From: an uncultured Bacteroidales bacterium
Lineage (GTDB): Bacteria > Bacteroidota > Bacteroidia > Bacteroidales > Bacteroidaceae
Assembly: GCA_947303715.1 (NCBI GenBank)
Contig: CAMYYY010000009.1
Coordinates: 1-64,000 of the forward strand
Length of the DNA: 64,000 nt
Direction: 5' to 3'
A program made the translations under genes and the position numbers. Below are positions 15,901-24,363 of this stretch, one piece after another. Every line of letters begins with the position of its first letter. The stretch's first letter is position 1. The notes beneath the pieces were generated by a model. The model made no database searches. It had not been told where the DNA came from and saw only the letters and a program-made list of their open reading frames with translations.

Positions 15901-17991
15901 ATGAACCTTACAAAACCAATAAAAGCCACGCTTCCCGCCCTTCTGCTCATGCTATCCGCAAGCGGCATGGCGCAATCCGCAGATTCGTTGCGACAGATGA
16001 CGCTCAACCCCGTTGTCATCACGGGTACGGGCACCTATCACAAAGCCAATAACAGCCCCGTCGCCGTCAAAGTCATTACCGCCAAGGAGATGCGCGACGC
16101 AGGCGTAACCACCTTGCAGGACGCCCTTGCCCGTCTGACCACCACCATCACTACCCACACCAGCGGCATGGGCACCTTCGTGAACTTCGGCGGAGTGAGC
16201 GACGACTACATCGTCATCCTTGAGAACGGACGCCGCGTGAGCGGCGACGACCGTTGGGCACGGCTCAGCCTCAGCAACATCCGCCGTATCGAAGTCTTCA
16301 ACGGCGCCGCCAGCGCCCTCTACGGCAGCGATGCCATAGCAGGTGTCATCAACATCATTACCGACGACAGCCGCGACCCCGTCGCAGCCACCCTCAGCAC
16401 GAAGGTCATGAACCACGGACGACTCGACCACGACATCCATGCCGACGTCACCGAGGGCCGCTTCTCAAGCCACACCACCTATGCCCGACGCCAGGCCGAC
16501 AACTGGCAGGTCAATCCCTATCAGGCCTTCAGCGAGGGCGACAAGGAGGTGTTGAAGCTCACGGGACGTCCCATGTCGGCAGCCTTCGGCAGCGATGCCC
16601 TCAGCGAACGGCTGGAGTGGCGATTTAGTGACACATGGTCGGCCTACGTGCGTGGCGATGCCTATGACTACGAGACCCGTCGCCCGCAAGGAGCCACCTA
16701 CTTCACCCAGAAATCCTCCAAAGACCCCGCCACCGGCGAGAAAGTCTACACCTATACCCCTCGCGCCGCCTACACCTACGACCTCCACCACCAGACCTTC
16801 ACCTATGGCGGAGGTGTGCGCTGGGTCCCCGATAGCCGCACGCACGTCTATCTGGACATCCATACCGACCTCTTCCGCTCCGACTATGACTACTGGCAGA
16901 CGGCCGAGGCCGAAGCCTACGCCGAAACGCGCAAGCGCACCCGCTACACAGACGGCACCCTTCGCGGCATCTTCCGACTCACGGATGCCAACAAGCTATC
17001 CGCAGGCACCCAATATGTAGGCGAAAGCCTCGTCAGCGAGAGCGACAACATCTTGGGTGAACAGACCCACACCTACAATCTCTTTGCGCAGGACGAAGTA
17101 CGCATCTTCCGCGGCTTGGAGGCCGTAGTGGGCGTACGCTATACGTACAACACCCATTTCGGTTCGGCATTCACCCCCAACGTAGCCCTCTTCGGCTCAG
17201 CAGGTGGATTCCGTCTGCGTGCCAGCTATGCTGGCGGCTACCGCACCCCCACCCTCTCGCAACTCTATGCTACCGACCAAGCGAAAACCACCAGCCGCTA
17301 CACGCTACCCAACACGTCGCTACAGCCCGAACGCAGCAGCTTCTGGAACGTCAATGCCGAATACAGCAACCAGACGCTTGCCGTCAGCCTCAGCGGATTC
17401 ATCAACGGCATCCGCGACATGATCAACTATCGCACCCTGACGGCCGCCGAGATTCAGGCCGATGCCAGCCTGCGCCAGCTGGTAGACGAAGGATGGACCA
17501 CCCTTCGCCGACGCGACAACATCGACCGCGCCAAGCTGCGCGGCATTAGTGCCAACCTGAAGTGGATGCTTCCTGCCGGCATCACGCTGGGCGGAGGCTA
17601 TACGTTTACCGACTCGAAGGCCGAGACCATCACGCTCGATGCTGCCACGCAAACCTACGTTACTACCGTCACTCCCGTCGACAAGTCCGTCCGCCACGTA
17701 GGCAACGTCATGGCCTCGTGGGACAAGACGTGGGGCGACTATCACCTCTGCGTCAGCCTCGATGGACATATCCAGAGCCAGCGCTACAGCAGCACCTACG
17801 GCTACGCCCCCGCCTATAGCCAATGGGACTTCCACACGCGCCACATCATCACCCTTGCCCATTGTACGCTGGAGCCGGGACTGGGCGTGGAGAATATCCT
17901 GAACAGCCGCGACACCTCCTATTGGAACTCTAATTTTTCAACCATTAACCCCGGCCGTTCCATCTACGCCAGCCTTGCGCTAAGGTATTGA
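15901..17991 (+). CDS. Second TonB-dependent receptor, BtuB-like
   Basis: ATG 15901 gives 696 residues with a signal peptide ending SASGMA before Gln. An in-frame ATG at 15856 lies inside the palindrome array and would add a polar extension, so I reject it. The plug contains LNPVVITGTGTYHKANNSPV and LYGSDAIAGVINIITDDS, and the barrel ends GRSIYASLALRY with the C-terminal aromatic typical of outer-membrane barrels. It resembles the riboswitch-linked receptor and leads straight into the B12 biosynthesis genes, so a corrinoid or precursor is the likely ligand. No riboswitch is visible upstream. Confidence 0.85.
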   Translation: MNLTKPIKATLPALLLMLSASGMAQSADSLRQMTLNPVVITGTGTYHKANNSPVAVKVITAKEMRDAGVTTLQDALARLTTTITTHTSGMGTFVNFGGVSDDYIVILENGRRVSGDDRWARLSLSNIRRIEVFNGAASALYGSDAIAGVINIITDDSRDPVAATLSTKVMNHGRLDHDIHADVTEGRFSSHTTYARRQADNWQVNPYQAFSEGDKEVLKLTGRPMSAAFGSDALSERLEWRFSDTWSAYVRGDAYDYETRRPQGATYFTQKSSKDPATGEKVYTYTPRAAYTYDLHHQTFTYGGGVRWVPDSRTHVYLDIHTDLFRSDYDYWQTAEAEAYAETRKRTRYTDGTLRGIFRLTDANKLSAGTQYVGESLVSESDNILGEQTHTYNLFAQDEVRIFRGLEAVVGVRYTYNTHFGSAFTPNVALFGSAGGFRLRASYAGGYRTPTLSQLYATDQAKTTSRYTLPNTSLQPERSSFWNVNAEYSNQTLAVSLSGFINGIRDMINYRTLTAAEIQADASLRQLVDEGWTTLRRRDNIDRAKLRGISANLKWMLPAGITLGGGYTFTDSKAETITLDAATQTYVTTVTPVDKSVRHVGNVMASWDKTWGDYHLCVSLDGHIQSQRYSSTYGYAPAYSQWDFHTRHIITLAHCTLEPGLGVENILNSRDTSYWNSNFSTINPGRSIYASLALRY

Positions 17992-17996
17992 GGGAG

Positions 17997-18044
17997 GTCA
18001 ACAAGTCAACGAGTCAACGGGTCAACGAGTCAATAAGTCAACAG
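17997..18044. repeat. Six GTCAACNN octamers abutting the cbiHC start codon
   Basis: Octamers GTCAACAA, GTCAACGA, GTCAACGG, GTCAACGA, GTCAATAA and GTCAACAG run from 17997 to 18044, two bases before the ATG at 18047. They fill nearly all of the intergenic gap after the receptor stop. Confidence 0.88.
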
Positions 18045-18046
18045 GT

Positions 18047-19516
18047 ATGGAAAGGAAGATTTTTGTGGTTGGTATTGGGCCTGGGTCGCCCGAAGATGTC
18101 ACCCCAGCTGTACACACAGCCATCAGCGAAAGCGACGTCATCGTCGGCTACCATCGTTATATACCCTTCGTCACCCCTTGGCTCCGTCCCGACGCGGAAT
18201 GTGTCGATACGGGCATGAAGCACGAGCGCGAACGTGCCGAGCAGGCCTTCCGCTATGCTGAGGAAGGGCGGACGGTATGCGTCATTTCCAGCGGCGATGC
18301 CGGCATCTATGGTATGGCATCGCTCATCTACGAGATGCAGAGCCGAGGCCGGGGCGAAGGGGTGGAGATTGTTCCTCTACCAGGCATCAGCGCCTTCCAG
18401 AAGGCCGCATCGCTACTCGGCGCCCCTGTCAGTCACGATTTCTGCGTCCTTTCGATGAGTGACCTGATGACGCCCTGGGCGGTTATTGAGCGGCGCATCC
18501 GTGCGGCTGCCGAGGCCGATTTCGTCACAGCCGTCTATAATCCCCGCAGCAACGAACGGTATTGGCAGCTGCATCGACTGAAGGAACTTTTCCTCCTATG
18601 CCGTAACGCCGACACCCCTGTGGGCTATGTCCGTCAGGCCGGACGCGAGGGGCAGCATGTCGTGGTCACCACGCTTGGCGACTTCAATCCCGACGAGGTG
18701 GACATGTTTACCGTCGTCATCATCGGCAACAGCCAGTCCTACACGTGGCAAGGACACTTCATCACGCCGAGGGGGTATTATAGAGAGACCCCCTCTCCGC
18801 TCCCCCGTGAGGGGGAGAACCTCCCCTCCCTCACGGGAGGGGTTGGGGGTGGGTCTGCAGGTAAGGCCACCGTCGGCCAGAACATCATGATGCAATCGTT
18901 CGCCACCATCAGGCGCGAACTGCGCCATCCTGATATTCCCATGTGGCGGTTGTGGCCCTTGCTTCATGCAATCCACACCACTGCCGACTTTGCTATGGAG
19001 CGTCTTCTCTGGATGGACGATGAAGCTACGGAGCGGATTCATGCGATGATTGCCCAAGGCAAGTTGACCACCATTATTACCGATGTCACTATGGTAGCCA
19101 GCGGCATCCGCAAGGGAGCTCTCCAACGGTTGGGACTTAACGTTAAATGCTACCTCAGCGACCCTCGGGCCGAAGCTCTTGCCCGTGAACAGGGACTCAC
19201 CCGTGCGCAGGCTGGCATCCGCATAGCCGTCGGCGAACATCCTGACGCTCTTTTCGCCATTGGTAACGCCCCTACGGCCCTATTGGAACTTTGCCGGCTT
19301 GTCCGGCAGGGACATTGCCATCCGACAGGTATCGTCGGCGCCCCCGTGGGCTTTGTTCATGTGGAAGAGAGCAAGCACGCCGCCAAGACGCTCACCACCA
19401 TTCCCAAACTGCTGATTGAAGGCCGCAAGGGCGGCAGTACCCTCGCCGCTACCCTCGTCAACAGCATCCTAACCTATGACGATGCCGCCAACCTTATGCC
19501 CGGAAGAGATGTGTAA
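18047..19516 (+). CDS. cbiHC: CbiH-CbiC fusion: C17-methyltransferase and precorrin-8X methylmutase
   Basis: Residues 1 to about 240 form a CbiH/CobJ SAM-dependent methyltransferase (KIFVVGIGPGSPEDVTP, VISSGDAGIYGMAS), which methylates C17 with ring contraction. Residues about 285-489 form CbiC/CobH (LLHAIHTTADF, with likely catalytic His310, and GAPVGFVHVEESK), which moves the C11 methyl group to C12. The linker carries an in-frame GC-rich palindromic element (residues about 247-270). All 489 residues are in one frame. It begins the biosynthetic run after the octamer array and overlaps the next gene by 8 bases. Confidence 0.93.
   Translation: MERKIFVVGIGPGSPEDVTPAVHTAISESDVIVGYHRYIPFVTPWLRPDAECVDTGMKHERERAEQAFRYAEEGRTVCVISSGDAGIYGMASLIYEMQSRGRGEGVEIVPLPGISAFQKAASLLGAPVSHDFCVLSMSDLMTPWAVIERRIRAAAEADFVTAVYNPRSNERYWQLHRLKELFLLCRNADTPVGYVRQAGREGQHVVVTTLGDFNPDEVDMFTVVIIGNSQSYTWQGHFITPRGYYRETPSPLPREGENLPSLTGGVGGGSAGKATVGQNIMMQSFATIRRELRHPDIPMWRLWPLLHAIHTTADFAMERLLWMDDEATERIHAMIAQGKLTTIITDVTMVASGIRKGALQRLGLNVKCYLSDPRAEALAREQGLTRAQAGIRIAVGEHPDALFAIGNAPTALLELCRLVRQGHCHPTGIVGAPVGFVHVEESKHAAKTLTTIPKLLIEGRKGGSTLAATLVNSILTYDDAANLMPGRDV
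18786..18856. repeat. In-frame GC-rich palindromic element (copy 4)
   Basis: This is the cleanest copy: 71 bp from AGACCCCC to GGGTCT. It has one hairpin around CCCCCGTGAGGGGG and a second around CCCTCACGGGAGGG. It is translated as TPSPLPREGE then LPSLTGGVGGG and sits in the linker between the CbiH and CbiC domains. Confidence 0.85.
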
Positions 19517-20702
19517 CTGCACCATCATAGGAATCAGCGACAGCGCCACTCCTTGGTTTCCACCCGAGGTGGAGGCGGTTATAGCCCGTGGACACACGTT
19601 TTCAGGAGGGCGTCGTCACCACGAAATCCTGGCCTCGCGGCTACCCGATAGCCATCGGTGGATTGACATTACCGTGCCCCTTAACGATGTATTCCGTCAA
19701 TATGACGAAGTCGGGGACGAGCTTATCATCTTCGCCTCAGGCGACCCGCTGTTTTACGGCTTTGCCGCAACCGTCCGACGCGAACGTCCCGATTGGCCAC
19801 TGACGGTCTATCCCTCGTTCCATTCGCTCCAGCTGTTGGCCCATCGCCTCTGCCTGCCCTATCAGGATATGCGCGCCGTATCCCTCACAGGCCGTCCGTG
19901 GGATGCGCTGGACGAATCCCTCATCCGTGGCGAACGTCTCATCGGCATCCTTACCGACCATCAGCATTCCCCCCAAGCCATTGCGCAACGTCTTACCGAC
20001 TATGGCTACGACCGCTACTATCGTATGGCCGTCGGCTGCCGCCTCGGCAATGCAGCGGAGGAACAGGTCATTGTCCTTAATCCCTCATCTCTCACCTCAA
20101 CCCCCACACTCCCCTTCCCTAATTGCGTTATTCTGCAGCAGACGGAAGTTCGTCCGCGTCCCTTCGGCATCCCTGAAAGCGAATTCCATCTGCTGGACGG
20201 ACGTGAGCGGATGATCACTAAAATGCCCGCCCGCCTACTGGCTCTATCGTTGCTTGACCTCCGCCATCGCCACACACTTTGGGATGTGGGCTTCTGTACG
20301 GGCAGCGTCAGCATTGAAGCCAAGCTGCAATTTCCGCATCTCTCTGTCGTAGCCTTTGAGGTTCGCCCCGAGTGCAAGGAACTGATGACACTAAATACTC
20401 GTCGCTACGGCACCCCCGGCATCCGCTCCATAATAGGTGACGTGCTGGCGGCCGACCTTGAAGCCCTACCCCGCCCCGACGCCGTTTTCATCGGCGGACA
20501 TGGCGGCAAGCTCCGCGACATCATCCTCCGCCTCACACCCCTCATGTTGCCTGGTGCTACCCTCGTCTTTAATGCCGTCAGCGACGATAGCCGCGCCCTC
20601 TTTGCCGAAGCCGTCACTCAAGCCGGCCTCACCCTCACCACCCAAATGCGCCTCGCGATAGACGACCATAACCCGTTAGTTATAATGAAAGCCGTGAAAT
20701 GA
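19509..20702 (+). CDS. cbiET: CbiE-CbiT fusion: precorrin-6Y methyltransferase/decarboxylase
   Basis: ATG 19509 (MCNCTIIGISD) is preferred over 19476. It overlaps the cbiHC stop by 8 bases and starts directly at the methyltransferase fold, giving 397 residues. Residues 1 to about 200 are CbiE (FASGDPLFYGFA). Residues about 215-397 are CbiT, with the SAM-binding segment WDVGFCTGSVSIEA and an FIGGHGGKL motif. CbiE methylates C5. CbiT methylates C15 and removes the ring C acetate. The CobL-like fusion is common in B12 clusters. Confidence 0.93.
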   Translation: MCNCTIIGISDSATPWFPPEVEAVIARGHTFSGGRRHHEILASRLPDSHRWIDITVPLNDVFRQYDEVGDELIIFASGDPLFYGFAATVRRERPDWPLTVYPSFHSLQLLAHRLCLPYQDMRAVSLTGRPWDALDESLIRGERLIGILTDHQHSPQAIAQRLTDYGYDRYYRMAVGCRLGNAAEEQVIVLNPSSLTSTPTLPFPNCVILQQTEVRPRPFGIPESEFHLLDGRERMITKMPARLLALSLLDLRHRHTLWDVGFCTGSVSIEAKLQFPHLSVVAFEVRPECKELMTLNTRRYGTPGIRSIIGDVLAADLEALPRPDAVFIGGHGGKLRDIILRLTPLMLPGATLVFNAVSDDSRALFAEAVTQAGLTLTTQMRLAIDDHNPLVIMKAVK

Positions 20703-22474
20703 TACGATTCGAAACCATCAATGAGTCTGGCCGACAGCTCGCCGATATGCTACAACGGGAGAATCTTCCCTTTGAGGGCGAGGCGATAGTGTTCATTGGA
20801 GCTCTTGGAATCTGCGTCAGACGTATACAGCCGCTTATCCACGACAAGGCTTCCGACCCCGCCGTAGTATGTGTTGATACAACAGGCCGCTATGTTATCC
20901 CTGTGCTAAGCGGTCACATCGGTGGGGCGAATGAGCTCGCCCGGCAAATTGCACGGATAACGGGTGGCAAGGCCATCATCACCACACAGAGCGATTTGAA
21001 GGGCTTGTGGGCACTTGACACATTGGCACGCGACCACGGCTGGGGAATGATACCTCTCTCCCGCGAGGAAATGAACCATGCCATAGCGACTTTTGTGGCC
21101 GAGCACCCCACAGCATTAATCATAGAGGGTGACGACCGCGGCACACGCCACCTCGCCGAAACTTGCCCGAAGCATGTCACCCTCTTTGCCGGCCGTGCCG
21201 CCTACGAAACGGCCATCTGCAACGGCGTGGTGTTCGAGCTGCTTATCGTAGTATCTCCCCAAGTAGAGAAGCCACATTGTGATGTTCCTACAATACACTA
21301 TATCCCTCGTATACTGACGCTGGGCATAGGTTGTCAGCGAGACGTTTCCACCGAGGCCGCACAGGCCATCTTTGACGGTGTGCGACAGGCGGGGTATCTG
21401 CCCGAGGCAATCGGCTCGATTGCTACGGTGGAACTCAAAAAAGATGAACCTCTTGTTGCTGAGCTAGATCAGTTGCTTCCATGGGCGGAGAAGTGCATTT
21501 TCACTTCCGACGAATTGGCTGCCATTGAAGTTCCTCATCCCAGCCAGCGGGTAGAAGCCGAGGTGGGCAGCCCCAGTGTGGCTGAGGCTGCGGCATTGAT
21601 GGCAGCACAAGACGGCACACTTGTAGTGGAGAAACAGAAGGGCTGCATCAATGGTCGTTATTATACATTTGCCGTAGCCGGCCCACGCCGTGAAGCGCGG
21701 CATGGCCATATAGAAATAGTCGGTGCAGGCCCCGGCGACCCTGAGCTAGTGAGCGTGCGCGGAAGAAGGTTTCTGGAGCAAGCCGACCTTATCCTCTATG
21801 CAGGAAGCCTTGTGCCCCGCGCCCTTACCGAATGTGCCAAGCAGGGTGCCGTAGTCAGGAGCAGCGCAGGCATGACCCTCGACGAACAGTTCAGTCTCAT
21901 GAAGACCCACTATGACCGAGGCGGTCTGGTGGTACGCCTCCACACGGGCGACCCCTGCATCTACGGAGCAATTGACGAGCAGATGGCACTCTTCGACCGC
22001 CATAGCATGGACTATCACATTACTCCTGGCATCAGTAGTTTCCTCGCTGCCGCCGCAGAGCTGCGCAGCCAGCTGACCTTGCCCGGACGCACACAGACCA
22101 TCATCCTCACCCGAGGCGAGGGACGCACACCCGTACCCGAACGCGAACGCCTCAGCGAGCTGGCTCGTCATGGCGCCACACTCTGCATCTTCCTCTCCGC
22201 AGGATTGGCTCAACAAGTACAAGACGAACTGCTGGCGGGAGGCTATGACGGCACAACGCCTGTGGCAGCTTGCTACCGCCTGACGTGGCCTGACCAAAAA
22301 ATCTATCGCGGAGAGTTAAAAGAATTGGCACGCATCATCAGCGAAAATAAGCTGACGCTGACCACCATGATCGTCGTAGGCGAAGCCATTGGTAATCGTG
22401 ATGGACATAGCCTGCTTTACGACCCTACATTCGCACACCTCTTCCGCAGGGAAGGTTTCACGGATAACGTTTAA
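20699..22474 (+). CDS. cbiGF: CbiG-CbiF fusion: cobalt-precorrin-5A hydrolase and C11-methyltransferase
   Basis: The 591-residue product begins with CbiG (residues 1 to about 325: IVFIGALGICVRRIQPLI and VPVLSGHIGGANELA-like segments), which opens the delta-lactone ring of cobalt-precorrin-5A. CbiF/CobM follows from about residue 338 (HIEIVGAGPGDPELVSVRG, RLHTGDPCIYGA, YHITPGISSF); it methylates C11 of cobalt-precorrin-4. The ATGA overlap with cbiET shows translational coupling. CbiG marks the anaerobic, early-cobalt route, which fits the presence of CbiK and CbiD. Confidence 0.93.
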   Translation: MIRFETINESGRQLADMLQRENLPFEGEAIVFIGALGICVRRIQPLIHDKASDPAVVCVDTTGRYVIPVLSGHIGGANELARQIARITGGKAIITTQSDLKGLWALDTLARDHGWGMIPLSREEMNHAIATFVAEHPTALIIEGDDRGTRHLAETCPKHVTLFAGRAAYETAICNGVVFELLIVVSPQVEKPHCDVPTIHYIPRILTLGIGCQRDVSTEAAQAIFDGVRQAGYLPEAIGSIATVELKKDEPLVAELDQLLPWAEKCIFTSDELAAIEVPHPSQRVEAEVGSPSVAEAAALMAAQDGTLVVEKQKGCINGRYYTFAVAGPRREARHGHIEIVGAGPGDPELVSVRGRRFLEQADLILYAGSLVPRALTECAKQGAVVRSSAGMTLDEQFSLMKTHYDRGGLVVRLHTGDPCIYGAIDEQMALFDRHSMDYHITPGISSFLAAAAELRSQLTLPGRTQTIILTRGEGRTPVPERERLSELARHGATLCIFLSAGLAQQVQDELLAGGYDGTTPVAACYRLTWPDQKIYRGELKELARIISENKLTLTTMIVVGEAIGNRDGHSLLYDPTFAHLFRREGFTDNV

Positions 22475-22478
22475 TCCC

Positions 22479-24338
22479 ATGGTGTTGATTTTCGGTGGTA
22501 CAACTGAGGGCCGTCTGGCGGTGGATGTCTGCGAACAGGCATCGTCGACGTTCTATTATTCCACCTTGGGAGATAATCAGCAAGTACCTCTGCAACATGG
22601 CGTGAGAATCACAGGAGCCATGACGACGGATGACATCCGTCAGTTTTGTCGCGAACACGACATCCGGGTTATTGTCGATGCGGCTCACCCGTTTGCCGAA
22701 GGACTGCACCAAGCCGTAGCCGAAGTGGGGCTGCCCGTCATCCGTCTGGAAAGGAGTCAAGACAAGGGAATTCAAGAGTTCATGAGCTACCCCATCTACT
22801 GCCGTGACTTCCCTGATGCAGTTCGCCGTCTTTGCCACGACCGTCCCCGTCGATTGCTTGCTTTGACGGGGGTAAACAGCATTGCCCGTTTGGCGACGTA
22901 TTGGCAGAGCGGCGGGGACACGGTTTTTCGCATCCTCAACAGACAAGACAGTCTCCAGAAAGTGCTGGAAGCAGGATTCCCGATGGAGAAACTTGTTTTC
23001 TATGCATCTGAAGGCACCCTGCCCACGACCGACAAAGAGCAAGCGCTGATGGAACGGGTGGGATGCGATGCCATTATTACCAAGCAGAGCGGCGATGCCG
23101 GAGGTTTTCCCGCCAAGGTAACTGCTGCCCAGAGATTGGGACTGAGGATTTATGTGGTAATGCCTCCCCCACTACCTGCTGATTGGACGTATGTAACGGG
23201 GCGCCATACACTACGGCGGGCATTAGAACGTCAAGTACCCGGATTTTTTCCTCTCCGTTGTGGGTTAACAACTGGGACTTGTGCTACGGCAGCTGTGAAG
23301 GCAGCCTTGTTGTCGTTATACGATCCGACGGCAGACATCCCGACGGTTTTCATTGAACTGCCTGACGGCGAGGAGGTGGAGGTGCCCGTTACCATCCGCA
23401 CCCGTGGCGTAGCAGCAGTAGTTAAGGACGAAAGCGACGACCCCGACGTCACCCGTGGATGTACAATTGTGGCGAAGGTGGAGAAAGGCCTCCCCCCTAC
23501 CCCTCCTGAAGGAGGGGAGACCGGAAATGTAGAGGCCAAAGTAACCGTGACCGATGGCGTTGAGCCCCCTTCCCTTCAGGGAGGGGCTGGGGGTAGGCTT
23601 CGTTTCCTGCAAGGTGCAGGAGTTGGACGAGTGACGTTGCCGGGATTGGGCATTCCTGTAGGTGAGCCTGCCATCAACGCTACACCACGCCGAATGATAG
23701 AGCGTGAGGTGAGGGCTATCACTCACGACGATGTGGATATCACCATTAGTGTGGAAGGGGGTGAGGAATTGGCTCGCCACACCTTCAATCCGCGTGTAGG
23801 CGTGGTGGACGGCATCAGCATTATTGGCACGTCGGGCATTGTGCATCCGCTCAGTCACGAAGCCTTCGTAGAAAGCATTGGACGTGAGTTGGAGGTGGCC
23901 GTTGCTATGGGGCAGTCTGCAATCGGACTAGCAACGGGCAAAGCTGGTGAAGATACACTTTTCCGTTACGAGGAAGGACTAAGGGTCGTGCTCTGCGGAA
24001 ATCTTATCGGCGAGGCTCTGGCACGCGCCCACACGCTAGGTTTCCAACGGGTAGTGCTCGCTATTGGCATCGGGAAGGCCGTCAAACTCGCCGAAGGGCA
24101 TCTTGACACCCATTCGCACAAGGTCGTAATGAATAAGGATTTTATCAGCCAGATTGCCCGTGAGACTATAGGTGACGAGGCTGCCGAGACCGTGACACAC
24201 ATCACATTGGCACGTGAGCTATGGGACATGATGCCCGAGTCGTTCTTTGAGAGGATTCAGACATTATGCCTTGCACATTGCCATACCGTATTCCCCACGG
24301 GAAAGATAGAAATGGTATGGGTAAAGGAAACGAAATAG
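22479..24338 (+). CDS. cbiJD: CbiJ-CbiD fusion: precorrin-6A reductase and C1-methyltransferase
   Basis: ATG 22479 (MVLIFGGTTEGRLAVDVCE) starts directly at the CbiJ fold, 4 bases after cbiGF; earlier in-frame starts lie inside cbiGF. CbiJ (residues 1 to about 253) is the cobalt-precorrin-6A reductase. CbiD (about 254-619) has the GLTTGTCATAA signature and GLGIPVGEPAINATPRRM and methylates C1 of cobalt-precorrin-5B. The CbiD domain is interrupted in frame by a GC-rich element encoding PPTPPEGGE and PPSLQGGAGG, just before the GAGVGRVTLPGLG segment. Activity depends on that insert lying in a loop. Confidence 0.92.
   Translation: MVLIFGGTTEGRLAVDVCEQASSTFYYSTLGDNQQVPLQHGVRITGAMTTDDIRQFCREHDIRVIVDAAHPFAEGLHQAVAEVGLPVIRLERSQDKGIQEFMSYPIYCRDFPDAVRRLCHDRPRRLLALTGVNSIARLATYWQSGGDTVFRILNRQDSLQKVLEAGFPMEKLVFYASEGTLPTTDKEQALMERVGCDAIITKQSGDAGGFPAKVTAAQRLGLRIYVVMPPPLPADWTYVTGRHTLRRALERQVPGFFPLRCGLTTGTCATAAVKAALLSLYDPTADIPTVFIELPDGEEVEVPVTIRTRGVAAVVKDESDDPDVTRGCTIVAKVEKGLPPTPPEGGETGNVEAKVTVTDGVEPPSLQGGAGGRLRFLQGAGVGRVTLPGLGIPVGEPAINATPRRMIEREVRAITHDDVDITISVEGGEELARHTFNPRVGVVDGISIIGTSGIVHPLSHEAFVESIGRELEVAVAMGQSAIGLATGKAGEDTLFRYEEGLRVVLCGNLIGEALARAHTLGFQRVVLAIGIGKAVKLAEGHLDTHSHKVVMNKDFISQIARETIGDEAAETVTHITLARELWDMMPESFFERIQTLCLAHCHTVFPTGKIEMVWVKETK
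23486..23599. repeat. In-frame GC-rich palindromic element in cbiD (copy 5, split)
   Basis: The left part starts near AGGCCTCCCCCCTACCCC and includes CCCTCCTGAAGGAGGGG. The right part is CCTTCAGGGAGGGGCTGGGG up to TAGGCT. Between them are about 40 bases without the palindrome, which may be native cbiD sequence or element core. The reading frame stays open throughout. Confidence 0.68.
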
Positions 24339-24363
24339 GTAATATGAAAAATGAGGTTGGACT

